Positions 25,380 to 34,087 of a DNA stretch of 64,000 nt are shown in pieces. The stretch comes from Myroides indicus (GTDB lineage Bacteria > Bacteroidota > Bacteroidia > Flavobacteriales > Flavobacteriaceae). The translations under genes were made by a program, and so were the position numbers. The first letter of the stretch is position 1. The number at the start of each line of letters is the position of its first letter. The stretch covers positions 1 to 64,000 of the forward strand of contig NZ_SOAG01000008.1 in NCBI RefSeq assembly GCF_004364575.1, written 5' to 3'. The notes beneath the pieces are model-generated. The model was not told where the DNA came from and did no database searches. It worked only from the letters and a program-made list of their open reading frames with translations.

Positions 25380-26666
25380 ATGAGAATTTTTTTAGCTATT
25401 TTAATTTGTACCTTTACACTTTCTTCTCTTGCCCAAGGCGGAGGTACTGCTCGTGTGGCGTATATTGATATGGAATACATATTAAGGCATTCGCCTGAGT
25501 ATGATGAAGCAAGCAGTCAATTAGCAAACAGAGCTAATCAATGGAAAGAAGAAATAAACAAAAAAAAGGAAAATATAAAAAAGCTGAAAGATGAATTAGC
25601 TGCCGAGCGAATTTTACTAACTCGTAACTTAATTGAAGAAAAAGAAGAAGAAATTACTTCTCTAGAAAATGAATTATATGAATACCAGCAAAAACAATTT
25701 GGAACAGAAGGCAACTATATTACTCAAAAAGTAATATTAGCTAAACCAATACAAGATCAGGTTTTTTCTATTGTACAAGAAATAGCCGAAGCAAGAAAAT
25801 TTGATTACGTTCTTGATAAAAATTCTGAATCAACCATGCTTATTGCTGCAAAGCGATATGATATCAGTGATTTGGTGATTCGCCGCATGACCACTGCCAG
25901 AAGAAAACAATACATGACTCCTGAGCAAGTAGAAGCTGTAGAAAAAGCCGAAAAAGAACAAGATGCAATAGCATTACGTCAAAGTAAACGTGATGATCAA
26001 AAAAGAGAAAAAGAAGAAGCTGTAAAGCAGATTAAAGAAGAAGCCAAGCAACAGCAATTAGCAGTCGAAGAGACAAAAACTGTTGATAATGCAATTGAAA
26101 AAGAAAATGCCCAAGAAGCCGCCAAGCGACAACGGGAGGAACAACTAAGAGAACTGGAAGAAAAAAAACAGCGAATAGAACAAGAAAAACAGGCAAAGAT
26201 TGAAGAACAAAAAGAACTTCTAAGACAAAAACAAGAAGAAATAGCAAAGAAAAAACGCCAGGATGAAGAAAATCGCATACGGATTCAGGAAGAAAAACAA
26301 AGAGAAATAGAAAGACAGAAAGAAGAAATTCAAAAACAAAAAGCAGAAAAAGAAAAGAAACTTGAAGAAGAAAAAGAACGCAGAAAACAAGAAGCTATAA
26401 ATCAGCAAAAAGATTCTAAAAAAGAGGATATAGAAAAATTGATCGAAGAGCGAAAAAAACTTGAAGAAGAAAGAAGAGCAGAAATGGAACGAAAAAAAGA
26501 AGAAGCTCTTAAAAAACGTCAAGAACAAATAGAAGAAGCAAAGCGTATTCAGGAAGAACGAAAACAAAGAGTTCTTAAAGAACAAGAAGAAAAGAGACAG
26601 CGTTTAATTAAAGAGCAGGAAGAACGAAAACGCCAAATAGAAGAAGCAAAAAAGAATAATAATTAA
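25380..26666 (+). CDS. OmpH/Skp-family chaperone with very long charged C-terminal tail
   Basis: A 428-residue exported protein. The signal peptide ends SLAQG; residues about 24-175 form the OmpH/Skp domain (VAYIDMEYILRHSPEYDEAS, coiled coil, then YVLDKNSESTMLIA). The remaining roughly 240 residues are almost pure Glu/Lys/Arg/Gln/Ile in heptad-like or single-alpha-helix patterns (KREKEEAVKQIKEEAKQ, EEQLRELEEKKQRIEQEKQ and so on). Ordinary Skp proteins are about 170 residues, as is the next gene. Skp holds unfolded barrels on their way to BamA; the tail may span the periplasm or bind peptidoglycan (inference). 29 bases from bamA. Confidence 0.85.
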   Translation: MRIFLAILICTFTLSSLAQGGGTARVAYIDMEYILRHSPEYDEASSQLANRANQWKEEINKKKENIKKLKDELAAERILLTRNLIEEKEEEITSLENELYEYQQKQFGTEGNYITQKVILAKPIQDQVFSIVQEIAEARKFDYVLDKNSESTMLIAAKRYDISDLVIRRMTTARRKQYMTPEQVEAVEKAEKEQDAIALRQSKRDDQKREKEEAVKQIKEEAKQQQLAVEETKTVDNAIEKENAQEAAKRQREEQLRELEEKKQRIEQEKQAKIEEQKELLRQKQEEIAKKKRQDEENRIRIQEEKQREIERQKEEIQKQKAEKEKKLEEEKERRKQEAINQQKDSKKEDIEKLIEERKKLEEERRAEMERKKEEALKKRQEQIEEAKRIQEERKQRVLKEQEEKRQRLIKEQEERKRQIEEAKKNNN

Positions 26667-26700
26667 ATTGAAAATATAATAAATCAAAAAATCGAGTAAA

Positions 26701-27216
26701 ATGAAAAAAATGAAATCTTTATTAATTGCAGCAGCTTTATTCTTAGGAGTTAGCACTACAGCAGTTATGGCTCAGTCAAAAGTAGCACATATTGATGTTC
26801 AAGCACTAGTAACAGAGTTACCTGCCATGAAAAATGCTGAAGCCGAATTGAAAAAAGTAGGTGAAGGATATGAAAAAGACTTCAATAGCATGATGACCGA
26901 ATATCAAAATAAAATTCAAAAATATCAGGCAGAAGCATCAACTGCAGGAGAAATAAAAAATGAAGAAAGAGCAAAAGAAATTAATGATTTAGAACAGAGA
27001 ATTCAACAATTTCAAACGACAGCTCAACAAGATTTACAAAAAAAGCAAATGGATTTAACTCAGCCAATTCTTGAGCAAGCAAGAACTGCTATTCAAAAAG
27101 TGGCTCGTGCAAAAGGATATGAATATGTACTTGATTCATCTATGGGGTCTGGAGTAATAATGGCTGATGGACCAGATTTAATGACCGACGTAAAAAAGGA
27201 GTTAAGCGTAAAATAA
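26701..27216 (+). CDS. OmpH/Skp-family periplasmic chaperone
   Basis: A 171-residue exported protein with a signal peptide to about residue 24 (VMAQSK) and the Skp domain: VAHIDVQALVTELPAMKNAE, a long coiled coil, IQKVARAKGYEYVLDSS, and SGVIMADGPDLMTDVKKEL. It carries unfolded outer-membrane proteins to BamA. It is the second copy in tandem behind the long version (35-base gap) and ends at a terminator, closing the bamA operon. Confidence 0.92.
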   Translation: MKKMKSLLIAAALFLGVSTTAVMAQSKVAHIDVQALVTELPAMKNAEAELKKVGEGYEKDFNSMMTEYQNKIQKYQAEASTAGEIKNEERAKEINDLEQRIQQFQTTAQQDLQKKQMDLTQPILEQARTAIQKVARAKGYEYVLDSSMGSGVIMADGPDLMTDVKKELSVK

Positions 27217-27238
27217 TTTCGTATAAAATAAAATTACT

Positions 27239-27258
27239 AACCACCCTTCGAGGTGGTT
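27239..27258 (+). terminator. Terminator of the bamA-ompH run
   Basis: AACCACC (27239-27245) pairs with GGTGGTT (27252-27258), loop CTTCGA, then seven T. The T run merges with the murI -7 box. Confidence 0.88.
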
Positions 27259-27262
27259 TTTT

Positions 27263-27270
27263 TATATTTG
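27263..27270 (+). promoter_or_regulatory. -7 box of murI, touching the start codon
   Basis: TATATTTG ends only three bases before the murI ATG at 27274. If the box is used, the start point falls on or next to the A of ATG, giving a leaderless message. Confidence 0.6.
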
Positions 27271-27273
27271 CAT

Positions 27274-28053
27274 ATGGCAAAAAACAACCCTATAGGATTA
27301 TTTGATTCAGGAATCGGTGGCACTTCTATCTGGAGAGAAATTAATCATCTCCTCCCCTATGAAAATACTGTGTTTCTGGCTGATTCAAAAAATGCGCCAT
27401 ACGGACAAAAAACAAAATCTGAAATTATTAATCTATGTTTCAAAAATATTGATATCCTTTTAAACTACAACTGTAAAATAATAGTTATAGCTTGTAATAC
27501 AGCAACTACTAACGCTATATCAGAGATTAGAGCTAACTATAACATTCCTGTAATCGGAATAGAGCCCGCAATAAAACCAGCTGCTACTTTTAGTCGAACT
27601 TCTAAAATTGGTATTTTAGCAACAAAGGGCACTATTTTAAGCGATCTTTTTACGGAAAAGATAAAACTATATCCTGAAACAGAAATTATTGAACAAATCG
27701 GCTATGGACTTGTTGAACTTATCGAAGCAGGTAAAATTAATTCTGTAGAAACAAAATCTCTTTTAGAGGAATACCTTACACCCATGATAGAGAAGGGAAT
27801 AGACACACTCGTTTTAGGCTGTACGCATTATCCTTATTTACTTCCCATACTTAAAACAATCTTACCTCTAAATATTCAAATTATAGATTCCGGATTTGCA
27901 GTTGCCAAGCAAACTAAGAAGATATTAGTGCAACACTCTTTGCTCTCTGATTCAAATAAAAAAGGATGTGCCGTATTTTACACTAACGCAAATCCTGAAA
28001 TCCTGAAAACATTTACACCAAAAGGAAATCCTATTGAATATTTGGATTTTTAA
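27274..28053 (+). CDS. murI: Glutamate racemase
   Basis: A 259-residue enzyme making D-glutamate for peptidoglycan. Two catalytic cysteines are visible: IACNTATTNA (about residue 75) and LGCTHYPYL (about 185); IGLFDSGIGGTS is the N-terminal signature. I start at MAKNNPIG (27274): a longer frame from 27253 starts within the preceding terminator. It follows the terminator of the ompH gene and begins directly at its own promoter. Confidence 0.95.
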   Translation: MAKNNPIGLFDSGIGGTSIWREINHLLPYENTVFLADSKNAPYGQKTKSEIINLCFKNIDILLNYNCKIIVIACNTATTNAISEIRANYNIPVIGIEPAIKPAATFSRTSKIGILATKGTILSDLFTEKIKLYPETEIIEQIGYGLVELIEAGKINSVETKSLLEEYLTPMIEKGIDTLVLGCTHYPYLLPILKTILPLNIQIIDSGFAVAKQTKKILVQHSLLSDSNKKGCAVFYTNANPEILKTFTPKGNPIEYLDF

Positions 28054-28098
28054 AATACTGGATAAAACTGTACTTTTAATTTAAGCTTTATCCTGTAA

Positions 28099-28254
28099 AA
28101 CTTATACACTTTACAAGACGGCGAAAGTGCTGTGGTACGCACTTTGGGAGGAGCGGTATTTGGGGATCGCTGTTATAATCGCGTATTTATTTATCACAAT
28201 GGAGCAGAATCCTATTATGCAACCAGAGGTTTTAGAGGTTTTTTAGAGCTGTAA
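28099..28254 (+). pseudogene. Orphan C-terminal gene fragment
   Basis: An open frame of 51 codons lies between stops at 28096-28098 and 28252-28254 with no ATG/GTG/TTG start in a plausible place. It reads NLYTLQDGESAVVRTLGGAV, then FGDRCYNRVFIYHNGAESYY and ATRGFRGFLEL. Base composition is clearly higher in G+C than the flanks and the codons look protein-coding. I do not recognise the parent protein. Most likely it is the last part of a decayed gene, left behind by deletion. It sits between murI and the YiiX-like gene. Confidence 0.5.
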
Positions 28255-28287
28255 ATCATTTTCAGGATAAATGTTTCGCTTAAACCT

Positions 28288-28318
28288 TTGCACAAATAAA
28301 GCACAAACTGTACCTTCG
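28288..28318 (+). promoter_or_regulatory. Promoter candidate of the YiiX-like gene
   Basis: TTG (28288-28290), 20-base spacer, TACCTTCG (28311-28318; one mismatch to TAnnTTTG), 19 bases before the ATG. Confidence 0.45.
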
Positions 28319-28337
28319 TTCGACTAAAAAACAAAGC

Positions 28338-28964
28338 ATGAAGATTTTTAGGTTAGCCCTGTTACTTTTATTTTCGCTGAGTTTATCAGCACAAAAAACA
28401 ACGTTTAAAGAAGGAGATTTTATTTTTCAGAACATAGACTGCGGTCCGCTGTGCGATGCCATTAACGAAGTTACCGAAGGGTATGGCGACCTCAATTTTA
28501 ACCATATAGGAATGGTTATTTGGTATAAAGATCAACTTCACGTGGTAGAAGCTACTTATCCACAAGTATGCGTAACGCCTATAGAAGATTTCTTAAACAA
28601 AACATCTGCCACCATGTATCTGGGTAGGTTGCTGCCAAAATACGAATCATTGATTCCAAAAGCAAAATTCTTTGCCTTGGAACAGGTAGGCATACCGTAT
28701 GACGACAACTATTTATACGACAACGGGAAGTATTATTGTTCTGAGTTGATTCACGATGCTTTTAAAGCAGCTAACGACAATACTGCTTTTTTTAAAATGT
28801 ATCCGATGACTTATAAATCAAAATATACAGGAGAGTTTTTTCCAGTTTGGCTGGAGTACTTTAAAAAGCTTGACCAACCAGTTCCGGAAGGACTTCCGGG
28901 GTGCAATCCTGCCGGATTATCGCTATCCGAAAAAATCACTATTGTGGGAGCAATCTCACAATAG
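28338..28964 (+). CDS. YiiX/YebB-like NlpC/P60-type cysteine hydrolase
   Basis: A 208-residue exported protein with a signal peptide (to about residue 18, SLSAQ). Circularly permuted papain-like fold: the motif with the histidine, FNHIGMV (H56), comes before the cysteine motif YYCSELIHDAF (C134), the order seen in YiiX/DUF830 enzymes. GDFIFQNIDCGPLCDAI is the family's first block. These enzymes cleave amide or ester bonds in the envelope; the substrate here is unknown. It is a single gene ending in a terminator shared with the thioredoxin-fold gene. Confidence 0.8.
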   Translation: MKIFRLALLLLFSLSLSAQKTTFKEGDFIFQNIDCGPLCDAINEVTEGYGDLNFNHIGMVIWYKDQLHVVEATYPQVCVTPIEDFLNKTSATMYLGRLLPKYESLIPKAKFFALEQVGIPYDDNYLYDNGKYYCSELIHDAFKAANDNTAFFKMYPMTYKSKYTGEFFPVWLEYFKKLDQPVPEGLPGCNPAGLSLSEKITIVGAISQ

Positions 28965-28970
28965 TGATTT
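28933..28970. terminator. Bidirectional terminator, overlapping a stop codon
   Basis: AAATCACTATTGTG (28933-28946) and CACAATAGTGATTT (28957-28970), 14 perfect pairs, 10-base loop, T run to 28974. The TAG stop of the YiiX-like gene (28962-28964) lies inside the right arm. Confidence 0.9.
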
Positions 28971-28977
28971 TTTTGTT

Positions 28978-29583
28978 TTATAGATTGTCAATCTGTTTCA
29001 TCAGATTTAAAACTTCCTGCTCAACCTGACGTCCTTTGTCCTGCGTATACCATTTTTGGAGTTCCACCTTACCGTCTTCGTCTATCTGTCCGTGTTTTTC
29101 TTTGTATTCGTTCAATAATTTTACAGCTTCTCCCGGGCGAGGTCCCCAGCTTCCTTCTACTTGAAGCGTATCTTTTTCAACTACTATCAGCTTGGGAATA
29201 GAGCGTCCCCCATTGGTCAAAAACTGATCCATCAAGTTCAGATTCTGATCTCTAAAAACGATCCTCAGATCTATTTTACCCGAAGTCTCTGCCATTTTGT
29301 TCAGCATAGGAACGGATTGCGCTGCATCTCCGCACCAGCTTTCCGAAATAACCAGCCATATGTATTCTTTTCTTAAATGCCGAAGTACCTGTGCTGTATC
29401 AACCTCAACACTCAAGGTTTTATCAAGTCGTTTTAAACGGGTTTCATTCAGTTCAGCATAAGCCATATAGCTTTCGTCCAATTGCAGTTTTTCCGGATTA
29501 TTTGCCAAAGCATCTGATACAAAAGTCCGGAAATCAGCATAACTAAAACTTTTTTCAAGAGTTGTTGCGTCTATATTTATCAT
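28978..29583 (-). CDS. Thioredoxin-fold protein with a single active-site cysteine
   Basis: A 201-residue cytoplasmic protein. The strand-helix unit WLVISESWCGDAAQSVP (W83, C84, G85, D86, A87) is a thioredoxin active site in which the second cysteine is replaced by Ala; the cis-Pro loop is in RSIPKLIVVEK. Flavobacterial 'thioredoxin family proteins' of this kind carry the same WCGDA. With one cysteine it cannot be an ordinary dithiol reductase; monothiol or peroxide chemistry is possible. Its role is unknown. It is divergent from the patatin gene. Confidence 0.78.
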   Translation of the reverse strand: MINIDATTLEKSFSYADFRTFVSDALANNPEKLQLDESYMAYAELNETRLKRLDKTLSVEVDTAQVLRHLRKEYIWLVISESWCGDAAQSVPMLNKMAETSGKIDLRIVFRDQNLNLMDQFLTNGGRSIPKLIVVEKDTLQVEGSWGPRPGEAVKLLNEYKEKHGQIDEDGKVELQKWYTQDKGRQVEQEVLNLMKQIDNL

Positions 29584-29617
29584 TTTTGAATAAATTTATC
29601 GTTTGTTTATTTTTTAC

Positions 29618-29625
29618 CAAAAGTA
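29618..29625 (-). promoter_or_regulatory. -7 box of the thioredoxin-fold gene
   Basis: TACTTTTG on the minus strand, fits TAnnTTTG, 34 bases before the start codon, in the divergent space shared with the patatin gene. Confidence 0.45.
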
Positions 29626-29648
29626 ATCTTTTTAAATCACAGTTAATT

Positions 29649-30440
29649 ATGAGTACAAAAAAAATTGGTTTAGTACTGTCTGGCGGAGGGTATAAAGGCA
29701 TTGCGCACGCAGGTGCTTTGCAATTCTTGAAAGAGCAAAACATAACTCCATCAGTCATTGCCGGAACCAGTTCTGGGTCTATTGTTTCTTGTTTATACGC
29801 CTGCGGAATGAATCCGGAAGAGATTTTTGACTTCTTTAAATCAGTCAATATTTTTGACTGGCATCACTTTACCTTTAAAAAAGCTGGATTAATAAATGTC
29901 AATGCATTTGACAAATACTTGTATAAAGTATTTCAGGATAAAACACTAGCCGATTTATCGGTCCCTGTATACATCAACGCAACCAATATCGCCACCGGAA
30001 AACTGCACTTTTTTGATCCGTCGACCAAAGTAGTCGATGCTATATTAGCCTCAAGTGCTTTTCCGGGAATTTTTAGTCCGTACGAAATTGACAATACCCT
30101 TTACAGTGACGGAGGCATCATAAACAACTTTCCTACTCATATTTTAAAAAACAAATGCGACTACATGATCGGCATCAACGTATCCCCTCTGCTAACCATA
30201 GAACCGCACAAACTGAACAGTATACGCTCTGTTGCCACCCGCGCCTATGAATTGATAACCGCCATTCACAATATCCCTCAGGCAGCTTTGTGCGACTGGC
30301 TGATAGAGCCCGAAAAACTTGCCGAATACTCTATTTTTGAAAGAAATAAAAAGAAGTTGTCCAAAATTTTTGAGCTGGGCTATCAAACCGCTAAAGAATC
30401 CTATACTTCTAAATACAATTTTGAAAAAGCTGTTTTATAG
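29649..30440 (+). CDS. Patatin-like phospholipase
   Basis: A 263-residue cytoplasmic acyl hydrolase. The catalytic dyad is S41 in GTSSG (G39-S41-G43) and D154 in [10 protein letters not shown]; the oxyanion glycine loop is [12 protein letters not shown] (11-22). I start at [16 protein letters not shown] 29649; the 29-residue upstream extension is hydrophobic and lacks conservation signs. Likely lysophospholipase or acyl hydrolase of the RssA type. It is followed by pyrH with its own promoter. Confidence 0.88.
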   Translation: MSTKKIGLVLSGGGYKGIAHAGALQFLKEQNITPSVIAGTSSGSIVSCLYACGMNPEEIFDFFKSVNIFDWHHFTFKKAGLINVNAFDKYLYKVFQDKTLADLSVPVYINATNIATGKLHFFDPSTKVVDAILASSAFPGIFSPYEIDNTLYSDGGIINNFPTHILKNKCDYMIGINVSPLLTIEPHKLNSIRSVATRAYELITAIHNIPQAALCDWLIEPEKLAEYSIFERNKKKLSKIFELGYQTAKESYTSKYNFEKAVL

Positions 30441-30455
30441 TAGGATATAATCCTT

Positions 30456-30463
30456 TATATTTG
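30456..30463 (+). promoter_or_regulatory. -7 box of pyrH-frr
   Basis: TATATTTG (30456-30463). The longer pyrH frame would start at 30461, inside the box, so the start at 30488 is correct. Confidence 0.7.
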
Positions 30464-30487
30464 CAAAACTTTAAAAATATCTTTCCG

Positions 30488-31204
30488 ATGAAGTACAAAA
30501 GAATTCTGTTAAAACTAAGCGGCGAAGCCTTAATGGGAGATCAGCAATACGGGATTGATCCTAAAAGACTGGCTGAATATGCTGAAGAAATCAAAAAAAT
30601 ACACGATTTAGGCGTTGAAATAGCCATCGTAATCGGAGGAGGAAATATTTTTAGAGGAGTTGCCGGGGCTAATGTAGGCATGGATAGAGTACAGGGAGAT
30701 TACATGGGAATGCTGGCAACGGTGATTAACGGAATGGCACTGCAGGGAGCATTAGAAGATAAAGGGATGCTAACTCGCTTGCAAACAGCCTTAAAAATTG
30801 AAGCTGTAGCCGAACCATACATCAAGAGAAGAGCAGTACGCCACTTGGAAAAAGGAAGAATTGTTATCTTTGGTGCAGGAACGGGAAATCCGTATTTTAC
30901 AACGGATACGGCTGCCGTACTGAGAGGTGTTGAAATCAATGCCGACGTAATTTTAAAAGGAACGCGCGTTGATGGTGTTTATACTGCCGATCCGGAAAAA
31001 GATCCGTCTGCTATAAAATACGAAAAAGTCACTTTTTCAGACGTGCTTACCAAAGGATTAAACGTAATGGATACAACAGCATTTACATTGAGTCAGGAAA
31101 ACGAGCTGCCGATTGTTGTATTTGACATGAATAAAGAAAACAATTTAATAAAAGTTTGCCAGGGAGATGATACAGTAGGAACTACAGTATCTGTAAACAT
31201 CTAA
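30488..31204 (+). CDS. pyrH: Uridylate kinase (UMP kinase)
   Basis: A 238-residue amino-acid-kinase-fold enzyme converting UMP to UDP. Signatures: [11 protein letters not shown] at the start, [31 protein letters not shown] and [13 protein letters not shown]. It begins [10 protein letters not shown] at ATG 30488. The operon with frr (13-base gap) is the common bacterial arrangement. Standard length. Confidence 0.96.
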   Translation: MKYKRILLKLSGEALMGDQQYGIDPKRLAEYAEEIKKIHDLGVEIAIVIGGGNIFRGVAGANVGMDRVQGDYMGMLATVINGMALQGALEDKGMLTRLQTALKIEAVAEPYIKRRAVRHLEKGRIVIFGAGTGNPYFTTDTAAVLRGVEINADVILKGTRVDGVYTADPEKDPSAIKYEKVTFSDVLTKGLNVMDTTAFTLSQENELPIVVFDMNKENNLIKVCQGDDTVGTTVSVNI

Positions 31205-31217
31205 TTATTATCAGGTT

Positions 31218-31781
31218 ATGACAGAAGAAATAGATTTAATTATCGCAACTGCCAAAGAAGCAATGGATAATACCGTTGTCCACTTAGAAAAATCACTGTT
31301 AAACATTCGTGCCGGGAAAGCTTCACCTCAAATGCTCGGAAGCGTATTTGTAGACTACTATGGTTCTCAAACCCCCCTTTCACAGGTAGCAAGCATCAAC
31401 GTACCGGATGCTCGTACGCTTTCGGTTAGTCCTTGGGAAAAAAATATGTTACAGCCTATAGAAAAGGCTATTATGATCGCCAATCTGGGACTTAACCCGA
31501 TGAATAACGGGGAGAATATCATTATCAATATTCCGCCATTGACAGAGGAAAGACGTAAAGATTTGGTAAAACAAGCAAAAACCGAAGCCGAAGATGCCAA
31601 AGTTGGAATAAGAAACTCTCGGAAAGATGCCAACAACGACATCAAAAAACAAGAAAAAAACGGAGCATCCGAAGATATTTGCAAAGATGCAGAAGACAGA
31701 GTTCAAAAACTCACGGACAATTACGTTAAAAAAATAGACGATATTTTAGCTGTAAAAGAAGCTGAAATCATGAAAGTATAA
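31218..31781 (+). CDS. frr: Ribosome recycling factor
   Basis: A 187-residue L-shaped protein that, with EF-G, splits post-termination ribosomes. It has the three-helix-bundle pattern with LLNIRAGKASPQML and the beta-rich domain (YYGSQTPLSQVASINVPDARTLSVSPW, shown here as two joined blocks). It ends at a terminator. Usual length 185; second gene of the pyrH operon. Confidence 0.97.
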   Translation: MTEEIDLIIATAKEAMDNTVVHLEKSLLNIRAGKASPQMLGSVFVDYYGSQTPLSQVASINVPDARTLSVSPWEKNMLQPIEKAIMIANLGLNPMNNGENIIINIPPLTEERRKDLVKQAKTEAEDAKVGIRNSRKDANNDIKKQEKNGASEDICKDAEDRVQKLTDNYVKKIDDILAVKEAEIMKV

Positions 31782-31786
31782 AGATC

Positions 31787-31807
31787 AAATCCGCAAATTG
31801 CGGATTT
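31787..31807 (+). terminator. Terminator of pyrH-frr
   Basis: AAATCCGC (31787-31794) and GCGGATTT (31800-31807) with a 5-base loop, then T7. Confidence 0.88.
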
Positions 31808-32089
31808 TTTTATACATCTTTATCAAAAGCCTTCAAAACAGAGAATATTATTTACGGCAAAAAAATAGTCTGTTTTGTCGAAGAAACAAATATAGGTCTC
31901 CTTTTCCTTTTTTACTGTCGTACTCAAAGACTGCTATATTTAACGGCTTTTTATCTTTAAGTTTTTCGCATTTTATTTTCCTTCTGCATTAGTTTTCAAT
32001 ACTTTTCCTTATCTTTATAGGAACTTTTTTACGGATATAAAATATATTTATCCGCAAAATAAATATGTATACCAATAAAAAAATTAACT
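31808..32089. other. Intergenic region before the leucine dehydrogenase-type gene
   Basis: About 280 bases with no gene I can support. A 64-codon plus-strand frame (31798-31992) starts inside the frr terminator, is Phe/Ser/Tyr-rich and looks random. TATCTTTA (32010-32017) is a weak -7 candidate. A small hairpin, CGGATA (32032-32037) with TATCCG (32049-32054), lies in the presumed leader. Confidence 0.5.
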
Positions 32090-33190
32090 ATGACAACCAA
32101 AATTTATACTCCGGAGGATTTAAAAAAATCTAATCCGGTATTTGGACAGGTTTCCTTTGACAATCACGAACAAATTGTTTTTTGCCACGACAAAGATTCC
32201 GAACTAAAAGCTATAATCGGCATACACAACACAACTTTAGGTCCTTCGTTGGGAGGAACGAGAATGTGGAATTACCAATCAGAATGGGAAGCTTTAAACG
32301 ACGTTCTAAGACTTTCCAGAGGAATGACCTACAAGTCTGCTATTTCCGGATTGGATTTAGGGGGCGGAAAAGCCGTCATTATTGGAGATTCTAAAAAAGA
32401 CAAGAACCCTGAACTCATAAAAGCGTTTGCCCGCTACGTAGATTCTTTAAGTGGTAGATATATAACCGCAGAAGATGTAGGGACAACAACTGCCGACATG
32501 GATTTAATTCATTCCATTACCCCTCACGTAACCGGAATTTCCGAAACTTTGGGCGGATCCGGCAATCCATCGCCTGTAACGGCATACGGGGTTTTTATGG
32601 GGCTAAAGGCTGCTGTAAAATTCAAGTACGATTCTGATGATTTAAACGGAAAAAAAGTTTTGGTACAAGGCGTGGGCAATGTAGGCGAAACATTGGTAAA
32701 ACACTTAACCGAAAATGGCGCCGTAGTACAAATAACGGATATCAGTGAAGAACGCTTAAATGAAGTTTCCAAAAAATACGGAGCACAGATATTCTCGGGT
32801 ACAGATATTTATAGTGCCGATATTGATATTTACTCGCCGTGTGCTTTAGGGGCAACCATTAACGACGAAGCTTTGGAAAGATTAAAAGCAAAAGTTATTG
32901 CCGGAGCTGCAAACAACCAACTGGCTATAGAAGCAGTACACGGTAAAAAACTGCAGGAAAAAGGCATAGTGTACGCACCCGACTTTTTAATTAATGCAGG
33001 AGGAATTATTAATGTTTTTGGAGAAATCGCCCATTATGACTCCGGCGAAGCCATGAAAAGGACAGAAAACATATACAACACCACCTTAGAGGTTCTTCAT
33101 TTCGCCAAAGAGCACAATATAACTTCTAATCAGGCTGCCATGAAAAAAGCAGAACAGCGAATAGAAGCAAAGAGCAGAGAAAGCAAATAA
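32090..33190 (+). CDS. Glu/Leu/Phe/Val dehydrogenase, leucine-dehydrogenase type
   Basis: A 366-residue NAD-dependent amino-acid dehydrogenase, oxidative deamination of branched-chain amino acids. The catalytic lysines are K82 in RGMTYKSAISG and K94 in LDLGGGKAVI; TAEDVGTT follows and the Rossmann motif VQGVGNVGETLVK begins the second domain. Short length (about 366) and GLDLGGGK favour leucine/valine dehydrogenase over glutamate dehydrogenase; which amino acid is used is inferred from this only. Monocistronic, about 85 bases before the next gene. Confidence 0.9.
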   Translation: MTTKIYTPEDLKKSNPVFGQVSFDNHEQIVFCHDKDSELKAIIGIHNTTLGPSLGGTRMWNYQSEWEALNDVLRLSRGMTYKSAISGLDLGGGKAVIIGDSKKDKNPELIKAFARYVDSLSGRYITAEDVGTTTADMDLIHSITPHVTGISETLGGSGNPSPVTAYGVFMGLKAAVKFKYDSDDLNGKKVLVQGVGNVGETLVKHLTENGAVVQITDISEERLNEVSKKYGAQIFSGTDIYSADIDIYSPCALGATINDEALERLKAKVIAGAANNQLAIEAVHGKKLQEKGIVYAPDFLINAGGIINVFGEIAHYDSGEAMKRTENIYNTTLEVLHFAKEHNITSNQAAMKKAEQRIEAKSRESK

Positions 33191-33275
33191 AAAGATTCTT
33201 GTATATTTGGATAATTAATCGGACTCCGGAATTAATTTTAATATTAACTCCAGAGTTCATCAATATATAGCTGCA

Positions 33276-33968
33276 ATGAAACTTACCTCTCGTATTTTAT
33301 TACATTTATCGCTTTCTTTTATCTTCTTTTACTCCGGATCTATATCTGCACAATCACAGATTGACTTAGTATTAAAAGAGGAACTGAAAACAATGAGCCG
33401 GAGTGATCAGGAATATAGAAAAATCTATTTCATTGAATCTGTTTTTACTAAAAAATCCGATTCTCTCAAAAACCGATACAATATTCTAGAGGAGGATAAA
33501 CTAAAGGAATTCCTTGCAAAGAAAATTAAACAGGCAGATTCTCTAAACCTGATAAAAATTGACCGTATTATTGAGAAATACAATCGTTATCCAGGAAAAG
33601 ATTTAGTGGGAGAGTCTCAAAGTTCTGATGCCTGGCTGATAATACAACACGCACCGGATCCTAAAAAATATTTATCTCTGATTAAAGAGGCGGCAGAAAG
33701 CAATCAGCTTCCTTTTCATTATTACGCCATGACTTTGGACAGAGTGCTGATGTATGATAATCAACCTCAAATTTACGGTTCGCAGGCAAAAATGGTTAAA
33801 ATCAAAAATACTGATAAAACAGAGTTTATCATCTTTCCCATTCAAAATCCTAAAGAAGTCAATAAACTACGGAAAAAAGCAGGTTTTGACACAACCATTA
33901 AAAAATATGCCAAACAGCTCAGTATAAAATACAAACCTTACAAAATGGAAGATATCCATACTGATTAG
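33276..33968 (+). CDS. Exported DUF6624-type protein
   Basis: A 230-residue exported protein with a signal peptide (to about residue 25, SISAQ). The second half has AWLIIQHAPDPKKYLSLI, then MTLDRVLMYDNQPQIYGSQA, which is the conserved core of DUF6624 (a WL-QHAD segment and a DR-----G--Q-YG(T/S)Q segment). Function unknown; the His/Asp/Asp/Tyr conservation suggests an enzyme or metal site, but that is inference. No operon partner; asnS is 183 bases downstream with its own box. Confidence 0.7.
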   Translation: MKLTSRILLHLSLSFIFFYSGSISAQSQIDLVLKEELKTMSRSDQEYRKIYFIESVFTKKSDSLKNRYNILEEDKLKEFLAKKIKQADSLNLIKIDRIIEKYNRYPGKDLVGESQSSDAWLIIQHAPDPKKYLSLIKEAAESNQLPFHYYAMTLDRVLMYDNQPQIYGSQAKMVKIKNTDKTEFIIFPIQNPKEVNKLRKKAGFDTTIKKYAKQLSIKYKPYKMEDIHTD

Positions 33969-34087
33969 TTATGGTTTAAATTCTAAATATACAAGATTCT
34001 AAAATTCTTATATTTTACTAAAATGTAAAACGTCCTGTCTCCATCCTACAACACAAAATACCTATTCCAAAATTGATAATGATTCCT

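Noticed and set aside
25997..26585. Three overlapping minus-strand frames full of Phe, Leu, Ser and Cys across the OmpH tail
   Set aside because: They are shadows of the purine-rich Lys/Glu codons of the OmpH gene; the composition is that of complementary low-complexity DNA, not of proteins.
31798..31992. A 64-codon frame after frr
   Set aside because: It begins inside the frr terminator, has random composition and no recognisable family.
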